A stretch of DNA of 64,000 nt from Terrirubrum flagellatum (GCF_022059845.1 NZ_CP091851.1:806001-870000); one strand, 5' to 3'; shown: positions 1-9,151, counted from the stretch's first letter. Numbers and translations: made by a program. Notes: generated from the sequence alone by a model not told the origin.

Positions 1-175
1 TTGCTTGGATAATCAAAGGAGGCCGAAACGCGTCGGGCGATATGCGAGTTGCGGGAACGCACATCGCTCCGGCGGCGTTGAGGCCATCCTGAAGACGCTC
101 CGGAAGGTTACTCAAATTTTACCTTTCGGGGCGGATCATCTGAGCAAGCCGGCTAACCGGCCGGCGATCGCGGAT

Positions 176-457
176 ATGGAGGTCTACTTGGTCTCTTGCG
201 ATTTCGCCCGTCAGATGGGTGGCTACGGCCTCACCACGGCGCGCATTCTTTATCGTCTCCCTGATCATCCCCGCATCCTGCAATCCTATGTCTGGCAGGA
301 CTATGATCTGGCGCCCCGTTTCCCCGAGCTTATGAAGTTCCTCGATTTCTGGCGCAGGAAGCTCGAAGGGCCGATTTTCGAGGTCAAGGTCGCCCATTCC
401 TCGCTGATCTCCCCGGTGGAGATGCGGGCGGTCGGAACCGAAATCACCGTCCATTGA
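176..457 (+). CDS. usg: Usg family protein
   Basis: The 93-residue product matches the Usg family, small alphaproteobacterial proteins first noted beside tryptophan biosynthesis genes; their biochemical role is unknown. The recognisable core is GYGLTTARILYRLPDHP, then QSYVWQDYDLAPRFP, KFLDFWRR and a closing VAHSSLISP. The frame is open upstream to base 5, but those residues do not look like the family, so the ATG at 176 is chosen. The protein looks soluble, with no signal peptide or membrane segment. No trp genes are visible next to it. Confidence 0.85.
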   Translation: MEVYLVSCDFARQMGGYGLTTARILYRLPDHPRILQSYVWQDYDLAPRFPELMKFLDFWRRKLEGPIFEVKVAHSSLISPVEMRAVGTEITVH

Positions 458-584
458 TCCCTTCCGGCGGCGCCTGACCCTTCCCGCAGCGCCGATCCGG
501 CCTGCGTCCGGGGCGAGCCGCCGCACTTGGCGGGGCCGCGCCCGCCTGATAGCTGCTGCCTTCCAAATTCCGCAGCCGCCAGCT

Positions 585-1181
585 TTGTCGACACAGCGCA
601 TTTCCGCCATCCTTGATGGGCTGACCACATCCGCTCCCGAGGACCGTTTGACCCTCCGCGCCGTGCTGGACGCGCTGGGTGAGCGCGCCTTCGCGCTGGC
701 GATGCTGCTGCTGGCGCTGCCCAACTGCATCCCCATGGTGCCGCCGGTCCCGCTGGTGTGCGGACTGCTGATCGCCGTCCTCGCGGCGCAGATGATGGCC
801 GGGCTGCGCACGCCCTGGCTGCCCAGGGCCCTTCTCGACTTTTCGGTCAATCGCGCCGAAGCGGCCCGTGTGGTCGACAAGGCCCGTCCCTTCATCTCCC
901 GATTGGAGAAGGTGCTCGACCGCCGCGTCCTCGTGCTCACGGTTTCGCCGGGTCTACGCCTCGTAGCGGCGGCGCTGCTGCTGTTCGCGATCGCGCTGCT
1001 GGTCGCGGCGCCGATCGTCGGTCAGATCCCGCTCGGCATCGCAATCGCTTTGACGGGCGTTGGCATCACAGAGCGCGACGGCGTCGTGGTGATCGCGGGC
1101 CTCGCCGTTGGCGCCATCGGCGTCGCGATCAGCATCGGCTTCATCGCGGCGATCGTCGCCGGCCTGATGGCGATCTTCTGA
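585..1181 (+). CDS. exoD: ExoD family exopolysaccharide synthesis protein
   Basis: This 198-residue integral membrane protein resembles the ExoD family, named for a Rhizobium gene needed for exopolysaccharide production and alkali tolerance; its molecular activity is not settled. A hydrophilic N-terminus (ISAILDGL, then a GERAFALAMLLLALPNCIP block typical of the family) is followed by hydrophobic segments around residues 35-70 and 125-195. The proposed start is TTG at 585; no strong Shine-Dalgarno sequence is visible, so the exact start is uncertain. Confidence 0.8.
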   Translation: MSTQRISAILDGLTTSAPEDRLTLRAVLDALGERAFALAMLLLALPNCIPMVPPVPLVCGLLIAVLAAQMMAGLRTPWLPRALLDFSVNRAEAARVVDKARPFISRLEKVLDRRVLVLTVSPGLRLVAAALLLFAIALLVAAPIVGQIPLGIAIALTGVGITERDGVVVIAGLAVGAIGVAISIGFIAAIVAGLMAIF

Positions 1182-1196
1182 TCCCGGGATTTTTTG

Positions 1197-1910
1197 ATGA
1201 CGAGCGCTCGGGCGGATTCGGCGAAGAAATTCGACTCTGCGCGCGCCGGCGAATATGCGCAGCAGAGCCGGATCGCGCTCGCGGGTTATGACGCCTGCCA
1301 TGAACTTGCCGCTTGCATGCTGGCGGCGGAGCTGGGCTCTGGCCGCGCCGCGAAAATTCTCGTCGCCGGCGCGGGAGGTTCGGGACAGGAAATTCTGACC
1401 TCCGCTCCGCTTGAGGCGCGCTGGAGTTTCGTCGCCGTCGATCCTTCGGAGCCGATGCTGGCGACAGCGATGCGCGGCGTCGAGGAAGCGGGCCTGTTAG
1501 CGCGCGTCGAAGCGAAGCTCGGCGTGATCGACGATCTCCCCGATGTTCAGGCGTTCGACGCCGCGACGCTGATCGGCGTGCTGCATCATCTTTCCGGCGA
1601 TGAGGCGAAGCGCGCGATCCTGTCGTCGATCGCCACTCGCCTCAAACCGGGCGCGCCGCTCATCCTCGCTGGCAACCGCTACGCCTATGCCAGTCAACCT
1701 TTGCTCCTGAAAGCATGGGGCGAGCGCTGGCGCATGAATGGCGCGACGCCTGACGAGGTGCAGGCCAAGCTCGGCAAGATTCTTCAGGGCGCCGATCCGC
1801 CGCATTCGGATGCGGACGTCGCGAAATTGCTGGAGGGCGCGGGTTTCTCCGCGCCGCTCCAGTTCTTCTCCAGCCTGTTCTGGGGCGCGTGGATCGCGCG
1901 CAAGAACTAG
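1197..1910 (+). CDS. class I SAM-dependent methyltransferase
   Basis: A 237-residue soluble protein with a Rossmann-type methyltransferase core. Motif I is ILVAGAGGSGQE near residue 53, the acidic end of strand 2 is FVAVDPSEPML, and a motif resembling post-I/IV is FDAATLIGVLHHLSGDE. The substrate cannot be told from sequence. The ATG at 1197 is preferred over the TTG one codon upstream. It lies 15 bases after exoD and ends 4 bases before the convergent hydrolase gene. Confidence 0.8.
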   Translation: MTSARADSAKKFDSARAGEYAQQSRIALAGYDACHELAACMLAAELGSGRAAKILVAGAGGSGQEILTSAPLEARWSFVAVDPSEPMLATAMRGVEEAGLLARVEAKLGVIDDLPDVQAFDAATLIGVLHHLSGDEAKRAILSSIATRLKPGAPLILAGNRYAYASQPLLLKAWGERWRMNGATPDEVQAKLGKILQGADPPHSDADVAKLLEGAGFSAPLQFFSSLFWGAWIARKN

Positions 1911-1914
1911 CCGA

Positions 1915-3018
1915 CTATTTCCCGAGATAGCGGTCGAAGAATTGCGCGATGTCGGTGAAGACCTCGCGCGCTTCCGGCGTGTTGACGTCCTGATATTGCG
2001 CGTGGCTCATGCCTTCATAGACGTTGAGCTCCGCGATCACGCCCGAGCGGCGCAGCTTGCGATGGGTGCGCACGGTGTTTGAGAGGAAGAGATCGCGCGT
2101 GCCCGAAGTCAGGATTGTCGGCGGGAAGTTGGTGAAGTCGCCATAGATCGGCGAGATATAGGGGTCTTTCATATCGCGGCCGTTGGCGTAGAGCTTCGCG
2201 GCGCGACCAAGCCAGCCGTCCCAGGTGACGAGCACGTTATCGACCCATTCGTTCGTCTGGTAGCTGTCGCCGACACGCGCGATATCGGACCATGGCGTGC
2301 CCGGCGCGATCGCCGCCGGCAGCGGCAATTTCTCGTCCTTCGCGCGCAGCACCATGGCGAGCGTCATGGCGCCGCCCGTGGATGTGCCGAAGATCGCCAT
2401 GTTCTGCGGCTTCGCGAGCTTGATGGCTTCCTTCCACACCGCCATCGCGTCATCCATCGCGGCGGGATAGGGCGCATCCGGCGGCATGCGATAATCGACG
2501 GAGATCACCTTGAAGCCGCCGAAACCCGCCATCAGGACGGCTTCCGGCGTCGCGGCTTCGCCGGGACCAAAGACATATCCGCCGCCATGCACATGCACGA
2601 GCAGGCGGTTCTGATTGACCGGCGGAATGAATTTCGGCGTGACGATATAGACCTTCACGCCGCCCATGGTCGAAGGCTCAACCGTGACGCCGAGTTTTTC
2701 CTTCAGCGCCGGCAATGCGGAAATCGAAAGCTGCGCGCGCTGATTGATCAGCGTCTTCCATTCCTCCGCGTTCTTGGGATCGGCGTTGAAATGAGGCGGG
2801 TAGGGGCCGCTGATCAGAGTTTGAAGCTGCGGGCTCACATCGTCGGTTGGCGTGGGACTCGTCTGGGCGGGCGAATTGCGCGCGCCGGGCTTGGCGTTCG
2901 CCTCGGCCTGCGCAGTCGCCTTCAGCGCGTAACCCTGCGGCGATAAAGGCTGCTCAGCCGACGATGTCGAGATGAGGGCGGCGATCGCAACGAAAGAAAG
3001 CGCAGTCTTCTTGAGCAT
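1915..3018 (-). CDS. secreted alpha/beta hydrolase, hormone-sensitive-lipase type
   Basis: A 367-residue alpha/beta hydrolase with an N-terminal Sec-type signal peptide (MLKKTALSF with a hydrophobic stretch ending SSAEQ), so it is probably periplasmic or exported. The oxyanion motif HGGGYVFG and the nucleophile elbow GTSTGG place it in the HSL/esterase group that includes epsilon-lactone hydrolases. Candidate acid and base are in SGTRDLF and GMSHAQ. A Pro/Thr-rich linker at about residues 40-65 separates the signal from the catalytic domain. A GGGAGAG ribosome-binding site sits just before the start. Confidence 0.82.
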   Translation of the reverse strand: MLKKTALSFVAIAALISTSSAEQPLSPQGYALKATAQAEANAKPGARNSPAQTSPTPTDDVSPQLQTLISGPYPPHFNADPKNAEEWKTLINQRAQLSISALPALKEKLGVTVEPSTMGGVKVYIVTPKFIPPVNQNRLLVHVHGGGYVFGPGEAATPEAVLMAGFGGFKVISVDYRMPPDAPYPAAMDDAMAVWKEAIKLAKPQNMAIFGTSTGGAMTLAMVLRAKDEKLPLPAAIAPGTPWSDIARVGDSYQTNEWVDNVLVTWDGWLGRAAKLYANGRDMKDPYISPIYGDFTNFPPTILTSGTRDLFLSNTVRTHRKLRRSGVIAELNVYEGMSHAQYQDVNTPEAREVFTDIAQFFDRYLGK

Positions 3019-3154
3019 ATCTCTCTCCCGGAATGCCCGCTCGTCCGGCGGGATTGGAAGAAAGGTCGCGCTCCAATGACAGGGTGTCCATTCACGTTTC
3101 CGAACGTCAGCCTTGTTCGGATCGCATGAAATCAGCCGGCGATGCGCCTCGCCT

Positions 3155-3910
3155 TCACGGCTTTTTCGTCACGCCGCCGTAGGGCGGGCGCGGGATATTC
3201 ATGTGCGCCTGCCGGAGCGCCGCCGACCAGCGCTCGCGCAGATCATGAAAATAGGGCTCGCCCGCGTCGATGCGATGCACAAGCTCCGGCGTGATCTCGT
3301 CGCGGCGAACGAGCACGAGATCGATGGGAAGGCCGACGCCGAGATTCGAACGCATGGTCGAATCCATCGAGATCAGGGTCACCTTCAATGCGTCATAGAT
3401 GTCGGTGTTGAAGGAGACCGCGCGATCGAGGATCGGCTTGCCGTATTTGTGTTCGCCAATTTGCAAAAACGGCGCGTCAGGCCCGCATTCGATGAAATTG
3501 CCGGCGGCGTACACCATGAAGAGGCGCATGGAGCGGCCCTTGATCTGGCCGCCGAACAGGAAGGAGACCTCGAAGCGCACGTCGGCTGCATGAAGCGCGT
3601 CAGCGTCGATGTCGCGCACCTTACGCACGGCGTTGCCGATGAGCTGCGCCGCACGGAACATGGTCGGCACGCTGTCGAGCGTTTCGAGTTCGTGCGTGTG
3701 CGGATTCTCGACGCCCTCGGCGAGATAGCCGAGCACCGACTGGGTGACGGAGAGATTGCCAGCCGACGCGATCATCAGGATGCGGTCGGGATGCTGGTCG
3801 ATCACATGCAGCTTGCGGAAGGTCGAGACATTGTCGAGGCCGGCGTTGGTGCGCGTGTCCGCCACCATCACCAGCCCTTCCTTCACGAGCACGCCGGCGC
3901 AGTAGGTCAT
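3155..3910 (-). CDS. anbu: Anbu, ancestral proteasome-like peptidase (HslV relative)
   Basis: This 251-residue protein belongs to the Anbu/BPH family of self-compartmentalising Ntn-hydrolases related to HslV and the 20S proteasome. After removal of Met1 the mature N-terminus would be the catalytic Thr2 (MTYCAGVLV), followed by the proteasome-like VMVADTRTNAG strand. Family knowledge predicts a cytoplasmic oligomer, and the gene is usually linked to ATP-grasp, alpha-E and transglutaminase-like genes. All three are present here on the same strand but about 3.5 kb upstream (7375-10611). Confidence 0.9.
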   Translation of the reverse strand: MTYCAGVLVKEGLVMVADTRTNAGLDNVSTFRKLHVIDQHPDRILMIASAGNLSVTQSVLGYLAEGVENPHTHELETLDSVPTMFRAAQLIGNAVRKVRDIDADALHAADVRFEVSFLFGGQIKGRSMRLFMVYAAGNFIECGPDAPFLQIGEHKYGKPILDRAVSFNTDIYDALKVTLISMDSTMRSNLGVGLPIDLVLVRRDEITPELVHRIDAGEPYFHDLRERWSAALRQAHMNIPRPPYGGVTKKP

Positions 3911-3985
3911 CTCTGGATCGCTCTCCCGCGGACGCGGGGCTTATAGACCCGGCTTTCCGACTTTCCAAACCGGGCTGGCGAGCCT

Positions 3986-5230
3986 TTAGCTCAGCTCGGC
4001 GCAGCGCCTTATGAGGAAGCGCCGCAGCGCCGGATCGCGCTCAAGGCCGATCGCGCGCTGATAGGCGAGCATCGCTTCGGCGACATCGCCAACGCGCGCC
4101 AGAAGCGCCGCCCGCGCCGCCCAATAGGGCTGATAGTCAGCTATACGGGTGTCGAGCTCGATCTCGTCGAGCGCGAAGAGGCCCGCCGCGGCTCCTTCCG
4201 CCTCGCCAATGGCGACAGCGCGATTCATCGCCACAACCGGCGAGCCGGTGGCCGCCCAGAGCAGGCCATAAATGGCGGCGATCGCTGGCCAGTCAGTGGT
4301 TCTGGTGATGCGGCGCGCGGCATGAGCCGACTGCACTGCGGCCTCAAGCTGATAGCGGCCGACATCGCCGGCGAGCACGCTCGCCTGCATCAGCGCCTTT
4401 TCCGCCTCCTCGATCATCGCGGCGTCCCAGCGCGCCGGATCCTGTTCGCTGAGCGGGACGAAATCGCCGCGATCGTCGCGTCGCGCCGCGCGACGGGCTT
4501 CTGCATGCAGCATCATCGAGAGAAGGCCGTGCGCTTCGGCCTCTTCGGGCGCAAGCGCGACGACCAGCCGGCCAAGAAAAATCGCCTCGCTCGACAGGCC
4601 GCGCCGGCGCGCATCAGCGCCGATCGGATCGGTCCAGCCTTCGGCGAAGACGGCGTAGATCGCATCGAGGACCGATGCGAGGCGTTCAGGGATATCGGCG
4701 CGTTCGGGCGTGCGGAAAGGAATGCCCGCGAGCTTGATCTTCGCCTTGGCGCGCGAGAGGCGTTGCCCCATCGTCGGCGGCGCAACAAGAAAGGCTGATG
4801 CGATCGTCGCTGCGTCGAAGCCGAGCACCGTTTGCAGAATGAGCGGCGCGCGAATGTTCGCGTCGATCGCGGGATGGGCGCAGGCGAACATCAGCTTCAG
4901 CCGTTCGTCGGGAATGTCCGCCTCCTCCGAAAGGCGCTCTTCGGCAAGCAGCGCCACATGATCCGAGGCGTCGCGCGTCGTGCGCCGCCGTCGCGCCGCG
5001 TCGATCAATTTCCGCTGCGCTGTCGTCAGCAGCCAGGCGCCTGGCGCGTCGGGAACGCCATGCGCCGGCCAGTTCGCGAGCGCGGACGCAAACGCGTCGG
5101 CGAGCGCATCCTCTGCGGCGGCGACATCGCGCGTCTGCGCCGCGAGATAGGCGACGAGCTTGCCGTAGCTCTGGCGGGCGACCGCCTCGGCGGCCGCGCG
5201 CGCAAGCTCGCTCTGTGCGACGTCGTTCAC
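3986..5230 (-). CDS. ECF42-type RNA polymerase sigma factor with C-terminal TPR-like domain
   Basis: A 414-residue extracytoplasmic-function sigma factor. Region 2 lies in about residues 20-85 (AEDALADAFASALANWP, GAWLLTTAQRKLIDAARRRR) and region 4 around 125-185. It is followed by a long helical extension characteristic of ECF42, which is about twice the length of simple ECF factors and replaces anti-sigma control with the C-terminal domain. The GTG start at 5230 overlaps the stop of the upstream DGPF gene (GTGA), so the two are co-translated. The family is known to pair with DGPF proteins. No cognate promoter was identified. Confidence 0.88.
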   Translation of the reverse strand: MNDVAQSELARAAAEAVARQSYGKLVAYLAAQTRDVAAAEDALADAFASALANWPAHGVPDAPGAWLLTTAQRKLIDAARRRRTTRDASDHVALLAEERLSEEADIPDERLKLMFACAHPAIDANIRAPLILQTVLGFDAATIASAFLVAPPTMGQRLSRAKAKIKLAGIPFRTPERADIPERLASVLDAIYAVFAEGWTDPIGADARRRGLSSEAIFLGRLVVALAPEEAEAHGLLSMMLHAEARRAARRDDRGDFVPLSEQDPARWDAAMIEEAEKALMQASVLAGDVGRYQLEAAVQSAHAARRITRTTDWPAIAAIYGLLWAATGSPVVAMNRAVAIGEAEGAAAGLFALDEIELDTRIADYQPYWAARAALLARVGDVAEAMLAYQRAIGLERDPALRRFLIRRCAELS

Positions 5231-5586
5231 GCCGCGGGCTGCATTTCCCAGATCGGCCGAACTTCGATCGAGCCGGTCTGCGCTCCGGGGCAGCGGGCGG
5301 CCCAGGCCAGAGCGGAGTCGAGGTCGGGCGCGTCGATCATGTAGTAGCCGGCAAGCTGCTCCTTGGTCTCGGCGTAGGGGCCGTTGACAAGTTCGGTCTT
5401 GCCATCGGCCACCCTCACGCGCGTCGCGGTCGTGGTCGGGCGCAGCCGCTCGCCGCCAAGAAGCACGCCGGCCTTCTTCATGGCTTCGGTATAGGCGAAA
5501 TAGGCCGTCGACATGGTGGTCGCCGTCTCCGGCTTCGCCGCCAGCATCGCCTGCTCATTTCCGTAGATCAGCATCAGGTAGCGCAT
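5227..5586 (-). CDS. DGPF/YCII-domain protein, ECF42 partner
   Basis: A 119-residue YCII-related protein beginning MRYLMLIYGNEQ and containing the diagnostic region FVNGPYAE-like VNGPYAETKEQLAGYY, followed by DSALAWAARCPGA. Its biochemical function is unknown; members are typically encoded next to ECF42 sigma factors and may be their targets or modulators. The frame is open to 5730, but an AGAGGA ribosome-binding site six bases before the ATG at 5586 sets the start. It overlaps the sigma gene by four bases. Confidence 0.85.
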   Translation of the reverse strand: MRYLMLIYGNEQAMLAAKPETATTMSTAYFAYTEAMKKAGVLLGGERLRPTTTATRVRVADGKTELVNGPYAETKEQLAGYYMIDAPDLDSALAWAARCPGAQTGSIEVRPIWEMQPAA

Positions 5587-5710
5587 GGTCATTCCTCTTG
5601 ATGGTCGCCGCAATCGGCGTTGGCGTGATGAAGACGCGCGAGGATCCGGCATTTCGACAGCGGCGGCAAAAATTTTCAAATGCCGGCCGCGAGTAAGAGG
5701 AAGCGGTCGA

Positions 5711-6622
5711 TCAGAGCAGGATATCCGCAAGAGCGCGGCGCAAATATGGAGCCGCCAGATCGAGAAAGGCGCGCGTCTTCAGCGGCAAAGTCGCCTGTCC
5801 GGCGTGCAGCAGATGGACGGGGGCCGGTGGCGGCTCAAAATCTTGTAGAATGACGTGGAGTTCGCTCGCCGCGACGGCGCGGGCGGCCTGATAGGCCAGC
5901 ACGCAGGTGACGCCGACGCCTGAGATCGCCGCATCGACCGCCGCCTCCGCCGTATTGACCGACAGGCGCGGCGTGACGTCGACAACAATATCCGCTTTGC
6001 CGCCTGGCGAGCCGAAGCGCCAGCCGGCGCCTGATCCCGATCCGAAGAAGGTGATGCAGGGAAGCGAGCGCAGATCCTGCGGTGATCGCGGCTCGCGATG
6101 CTTCGCGAGGAAAGCGGGGCTGGCGCAGACGACGCGCCGCATCGAGCCGACACGCGTCGCGATCATGGCGCTGTCCGGCAGCGCGCCAATGCGCACGGCG
6201 AGATCGATATGGTCGTCAATCAGATCGACGACGCGGTCGGAGAGCGCCAGCCTGACATTGATGTCGGGATAGAGCGCGAGAAACTCATTGATGGCGGGCA
6301 GCACATGCAGCCGTCCAAAAACGATCGGCGCTGCGACCACGAGTTCGCCGCGCGGCGCGGCGTATTCGCCGGAAGCGGCGCGTTCGGCCTCTCCGACCTG
6401 TTCCAGAATGCGCCTGCTCGCCGTGACATAGGTTGCGCCAGCTTCCGTGAGGGCGAGCCTACGGGTCGAGCGGGTCAGCAGGCGCGCGTTCAGATGCGCT
6501 TCGAGCTCCGAAATCTTCCGGCTCACGGTCGGCAGCGGCATGCCGAGCCGCCGGCCGGCTCCGGAGAGACTGCCCGTTTCGGCGGTGGCGACCAGCACAG
6601 CCATGGCTTCCAGCCGATCCAT
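5711..6622 (-). CDS. LysR family transcriptional regulator
   Basis: A 303-residue LysR-type regulator. The N-terminal winged helix-turn-helix covers about residues 1-60 (MDRLEAMAVLVATAETGSLSGAGRRLGMP, then VSRKISELEAHL) and a periplasmic-binding-protein-like effector domain covers about 90-300. The inducer is unknown. It is transcribed divergently from the flavin-binding-fold gene at 6735, the usual arrangement for a LysR regulator and its target, and a T-N11-A palindrome lies just before its start. Confidence 0.92.
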   Translation of the reverse strand: MDRLEAMAVLVATAETGSLSGAGRRLGMPLPTVSRKISELEAHLNARLLTRSTRRLALTEAGATYVTASRRILEQVGEAERAASGEYAAPRGELVVAAPIVFGRLHVLPAINEFLALYPDINVRLALSDRVVDLIDDHIDLAVRIGALPDSAMIATRVGSMRRVVCASPAFLAKHREPRSPQDLRSLPCITFFGSGSGAGWRFGSPGGKADIVVDVTPRLSVNTAEAAVDAAISGVGVTCVLAYQAARAVAASELHVILQDFEPPPAPVHLLHAGQATLPLKTRAFLDLAAPYLRRALADILL

Positions 6623-6629
6623 GATTCTC

Positions 6630-6644
6630 TTCCAAAATATGGAA
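6630..6644. promoter_or_regulatory. candidate LysR T-N11-A operator
   Basis: The 15-base palindrome TTCCAAAATATGGAA has perfect 5-base arms and contains the T-N11-A spacing typical of LysR sites. It begins eight bases upstream of the LysR start codon in the divergent region, so autorepression and control of the 6735 gene are both plausible. Binding is inferred. Confidence 0.45.
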
Positions 6645-6734
6645 TAATCTATCTCACGATTACATGATTATATGAGTTTATGGAATTGAATATCTCCGAT
6701 GGGCTGGATCGACGCTCCAGCCGGAGATTTCGCC

Positions 6735-7364
6735 ATGAGCTACGGATTTATGGACATCGCGCGCACGCCAAGTGTGATTGCGGCGCAGGAGGCGAATGGC
6801 GCGGCCGAACTCTGGTCGGACTTTCACGGGCATCGCGAGTTCGATCGCTTCGGCCCTGCGGAAGCCGCGTTCATCGAGGCGCGTGACAGCTTCTTCATCG
6901 CCACCGTCGCCGAGAATGGCTGGCCCTATGTGCAGCATCGCGGCGGAGCGCCGGGATTCCTGCGCGTGCTGGACGAGAAGACGCTCGGCTTCCTCGATTA
7001 TCGCGGCAACCGGCAATATCTCAGCCTCGGCAATCTCGCGGCGAATGATCGCGCGGCGCTGATCCTGATAGATTATCCGGCGCGGCGGCGCATGAAGATG
7101 TTCGCGCGTGTCGAAGTGAAAAATCTCGACGATGATTCCGATCTGATCGAGAAGCTGTCGACGCCGGGCTACAAGGCTAAGGCGGAGCGCGTCTTTCTCT
7201 TGCATCTCGAGGCGTTCGACTGGAACTGCGCGCAGCACATCACGCCGCGCTTCAGTGAGGAAGAGCTTGCGCCTGCGCTCACGCAGGTGCGTGAGCGTAT
7301 CGAGGAGCTGGAAGCGGAGAACAGGAGATTGCGCGAAAGGCTTGCGGCGCAGGCGAAAGCGTGA
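6735..7364 (+). CDS. pyridoxamine 5'-phosphate oxidase-family (FMN-binding split barrel) protein
   Basis: A 209-residue protein of the PNPOx-like split-barrel fold, which binds FMN, F420 or heme; the actual cofactor is unknown. Typical stretches are FIEARDSFFIATVAENGWPYVQHRGG, LGFLDYRGNRQY and LILIDYPARRRMKMF. The C-terminal 35 residues form a charged heptad-like helix (RIEELEAENRRLRERL) that may be a coiled coil. An in-frame ATG exists at 6699, but the GGAG site before 6735 supports the shorter form. It is divergent from the LysR gene, its likely regulator. Confidence 0.83.
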   Translation: MSYGFMDIARTPSVIAAQEANGAAELWSDFHGHREFDRFGPAEAAFIEARDSFFIATVAENGWPYVQHRGGAPGFLRVLDEKTLGFLDYRGNRQYLSLGNLAANDRAALILIDYPARRRMKMFARVEVKNLDDDSDLIEKLSTPGYKAKAERVFLLHLEAFDWNCAQHITPRFSEEELAPALTQVRERIEELEAENRRLRERLAAQAKA

Positions 7365-7374
7365 TCGTCGCGCG

Positions 7375-8205
7375 TTATGACTGTATCTGCAGTTGCGTGA
7401 CTTTCACCGCGACGGAAAGGAATTCATCGTTGCCGCCGAGGCGGCTGCCGCGCACCGGCGCCGCGCCGAGATAGTCGAGCGCGGATGCGACGCGCACATG
7501 CGCATCCGTGGTACAGATCGCGTTCGCGGCGTCGAAGCCGACCCAGCCGAGCCCCTTGATATGAACCTCGGCCCAGGCGTGGCCGGCGTTCTGATCAACG
7601 ACATTGTCGGCGCGATGGAAATAGCCGGAGACATAGCGCGCGGGCACGCCGAGAGAGCGGGCCATGGCGCAGAAGATGTGCGCGTAGTCCTGACACACGC
7701 CGCGCTTCGCCGCGAACGCGTCCGCTGCTTTCGTCGTTGAATCCGTCGGCTCCGCGTCGAACGTCATGTCGCGGCCGAGCGCGCTCATCAGCCCGTGCAT
7801 TACGGCGAGCATATCGCCGCTCTGCGCGCCGCAGGAGTCCTGCGCGTCACGCGCATAATCCGCCATTCCAGGATTGACGGCGGTCAGATCAGTCGCGCGC
7901 AGATAAAGCTCCGCTGGAAAGCGTTCGACGGCGCCGGTCAGCACGCCTGCTGTGTCGCGCGTCTCGACCTCGCCCTCGACATGGATCGAGAAGGCGTCAA
8001 TCGGGCCTGCGGCGTTGAGCGAATGCACAATGTTGCCAAACGCGTCCTCCCCCTGACGCATGCGCGCGTCAGCGTCGATCTCGGCGCGCCATCGCGTGAC
8101 ATGCTGGGCGGCGTTGTTGCGCGGCGTCAGCCGCAACGTCTGGATTACGCCCTTCGCCGGACGGGCGTAGCGATATGCGGTGGTGTGAGAGATTTGAATT
8201 CTCAT
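7375..8205 (-). CDS. transglutaminase-like protein of the Anbu locus
   Basis: A 276-residue protein with an N-terminal beta domain (MRIQISHTTAYRYARPAKGVIQTLRLTPR) and a papain-like transglutaminase core. The catalytic Cys is in RGVCQDYAH, the His in NAGHAWAEV, and the Asp in WVGFDAAN. Such proteins act as peptidases or amidases. Family context (amidoligase/peptidase gene sets with alpha-E and ATP-grasp proteins) suggests it processes a peptide made by its neighbours. The frame is open to 8388, but the ATG at 8205, four bases after the alpha-E stop, gives the family N-terminus. Confidence 0.88.
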   Translation of the reverse strand: MRIQISHTTAYRYARPAKGVIQTLRLTPRNNAAQHVTRWRAEIDADARMRQGEDAFGNIVHSLNAAGPIDAFSIHVEGEVETRDTAGVLTGAVERFPAELYLRATDLTAVNPGMADYARDAQDSCGAQSGDMLAVMHGLMSALGRDMTFDAEPTDSTTKAADAFAAKRGVCQDYAHIFCAMARSLGVPARYVSGYFHRADNVVDQNAGHAWAEVHIKGLGWVGFDAANAICTTDAHVRVASALDYLGAAPVRGSRLGGNDEFLSVAVKVTQLQIQS

Positions 8206-8209
8206 CTCG

Positions 8210-9151
8210 TCAGACCAGATACTGCTCCTGAATCGTCGTCGCCAGATTGTTGTTGTCGATGATCGATTGCGTGATGAATTCGTGCAAGCCGCTCTGGAAG
8301 ATAGCTTCGATATTGGTGTTTTCGAGCCTGGCGAGCATGGCGCGCGCCGCATGCTGACTCGGGCCGATGCGGCCATATTGCCGTGCAAGCTGGTCGAGGA
8401 AGCGCACGAGGTTTTCGTAGCAGGCGTAGAGCGAGCGCGGCATCTCGCGGTTGAGCGTGAGCAGATCCGCGACCAGCCAGGGCTTCACGCTTTCGCGATA
8501 GACCCAGTGATAGGCGGTGAGAGCCGAAACCGAACGCAGCAGCGATGACCACTGGAAATAGTCGAGCGTGCCGCCGACGCGCTCGGTCGCCGGCAGCAGC
8601 ACATGATACTTTACATCCAGCAGGCGCAGGATGTTGTCGGCGCGCTCGATATAGAGGCCGAGACGGGTGAACCAGTATTCGTCGCGCCGCAGCATGGAGC
8701 GATAGGCGGAGCCGTCCACCACGAGCGAGACGTTCTTCACCCAGTCGAGAAAGCGCGTCAGCTCCTCGCGGTCCATCTTCTTGATGTCGTAGTTCTTGAG
8801 GTCGAGCCAGGCGCCGTTGATCGCGTCCCACATCTCGGTGGTGATCGCGGTGCGCACCGCGCGCGCGTTCATGCGCGCGATCTCGAGGCATTTGCGAATT
8901 GAGGCCGGATTGTCCTCGCTGAAGCAGAGGAATTCCCGCACCGTCTTTTCGTTGGCGTCCTTGTAGATGCGATGGAACGCGTCGGCGCTGCCCGCGGTCA
9001 ACAGCGCGCTTGTCCATTCGTTGTGCGTGCCGCCATAGGAAGCGGGGAGGGCGGACAGTCTTGTCGACGCGTCGAGGATGCGGGCGAGATTTTCCGCGCG
9101 CTCGATATAGCGCGACATCCAGAACAGGCTGTCGGCGGTGCGGCTCAACAT
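8210..9151 (-). CDS. alpha-E domain-containing protein
   Basis: A 313-residue all-helical protein with the alpha-E hallmark N-terminus MLSRTADSLFWMSRYIERAENLARILD and a later repeat-like LGLYIERADNILRLLD. Its activity is unknown. It is nearly always encoded between a circularly permuted ATP-grasp protein and a transglutaminase-like protein, as here, and is predicted to work with them in peptide ligation or tagging. There is no signal peptide, so it is probably cytoplasmic. Confidence 0.93.
   Translation of the reverse strand: MLSRTADSLFWMSRYIERAENLARILDASTRLSALPASYGGTHNEWTSALLTAGSADAFHRIYKDANEKTVREFLCFSEDNPASIRKCLEIARMNARAVRTAITTEMWDAINGAWLDLKNYDIKKMDREELTRFLDWVKNVSLVVDGSAYRSMLRRDEYWFTRLGLYIERADNILRLLDVKYHVLLPATERVGGTLDYFQWSSLLRSVSALTAYHWVYRESVKPWLVADLLTLNREMPRSLYACYENLVRFLDQLARQYGRIGPSQHAARAMLARLENTNIEAIFQSGLHEFITQSIIDNNNLATTIQEQYLV

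Noticed and set aside
3113-3946. A 277-codon plus-strand frame antisense to anbu
   Set aside because: The opposite strand encodes a clear Anbu protein with its catalytic Thr2; this frame is a codon-bias shadow.
8206-8388. Upstream extension of the transglutaminase-like gene
   Set aside because: It would overlap the alpha-E gene by about 180 bases and its residues do not match the family; the ATG at 8205 gives the proper start.
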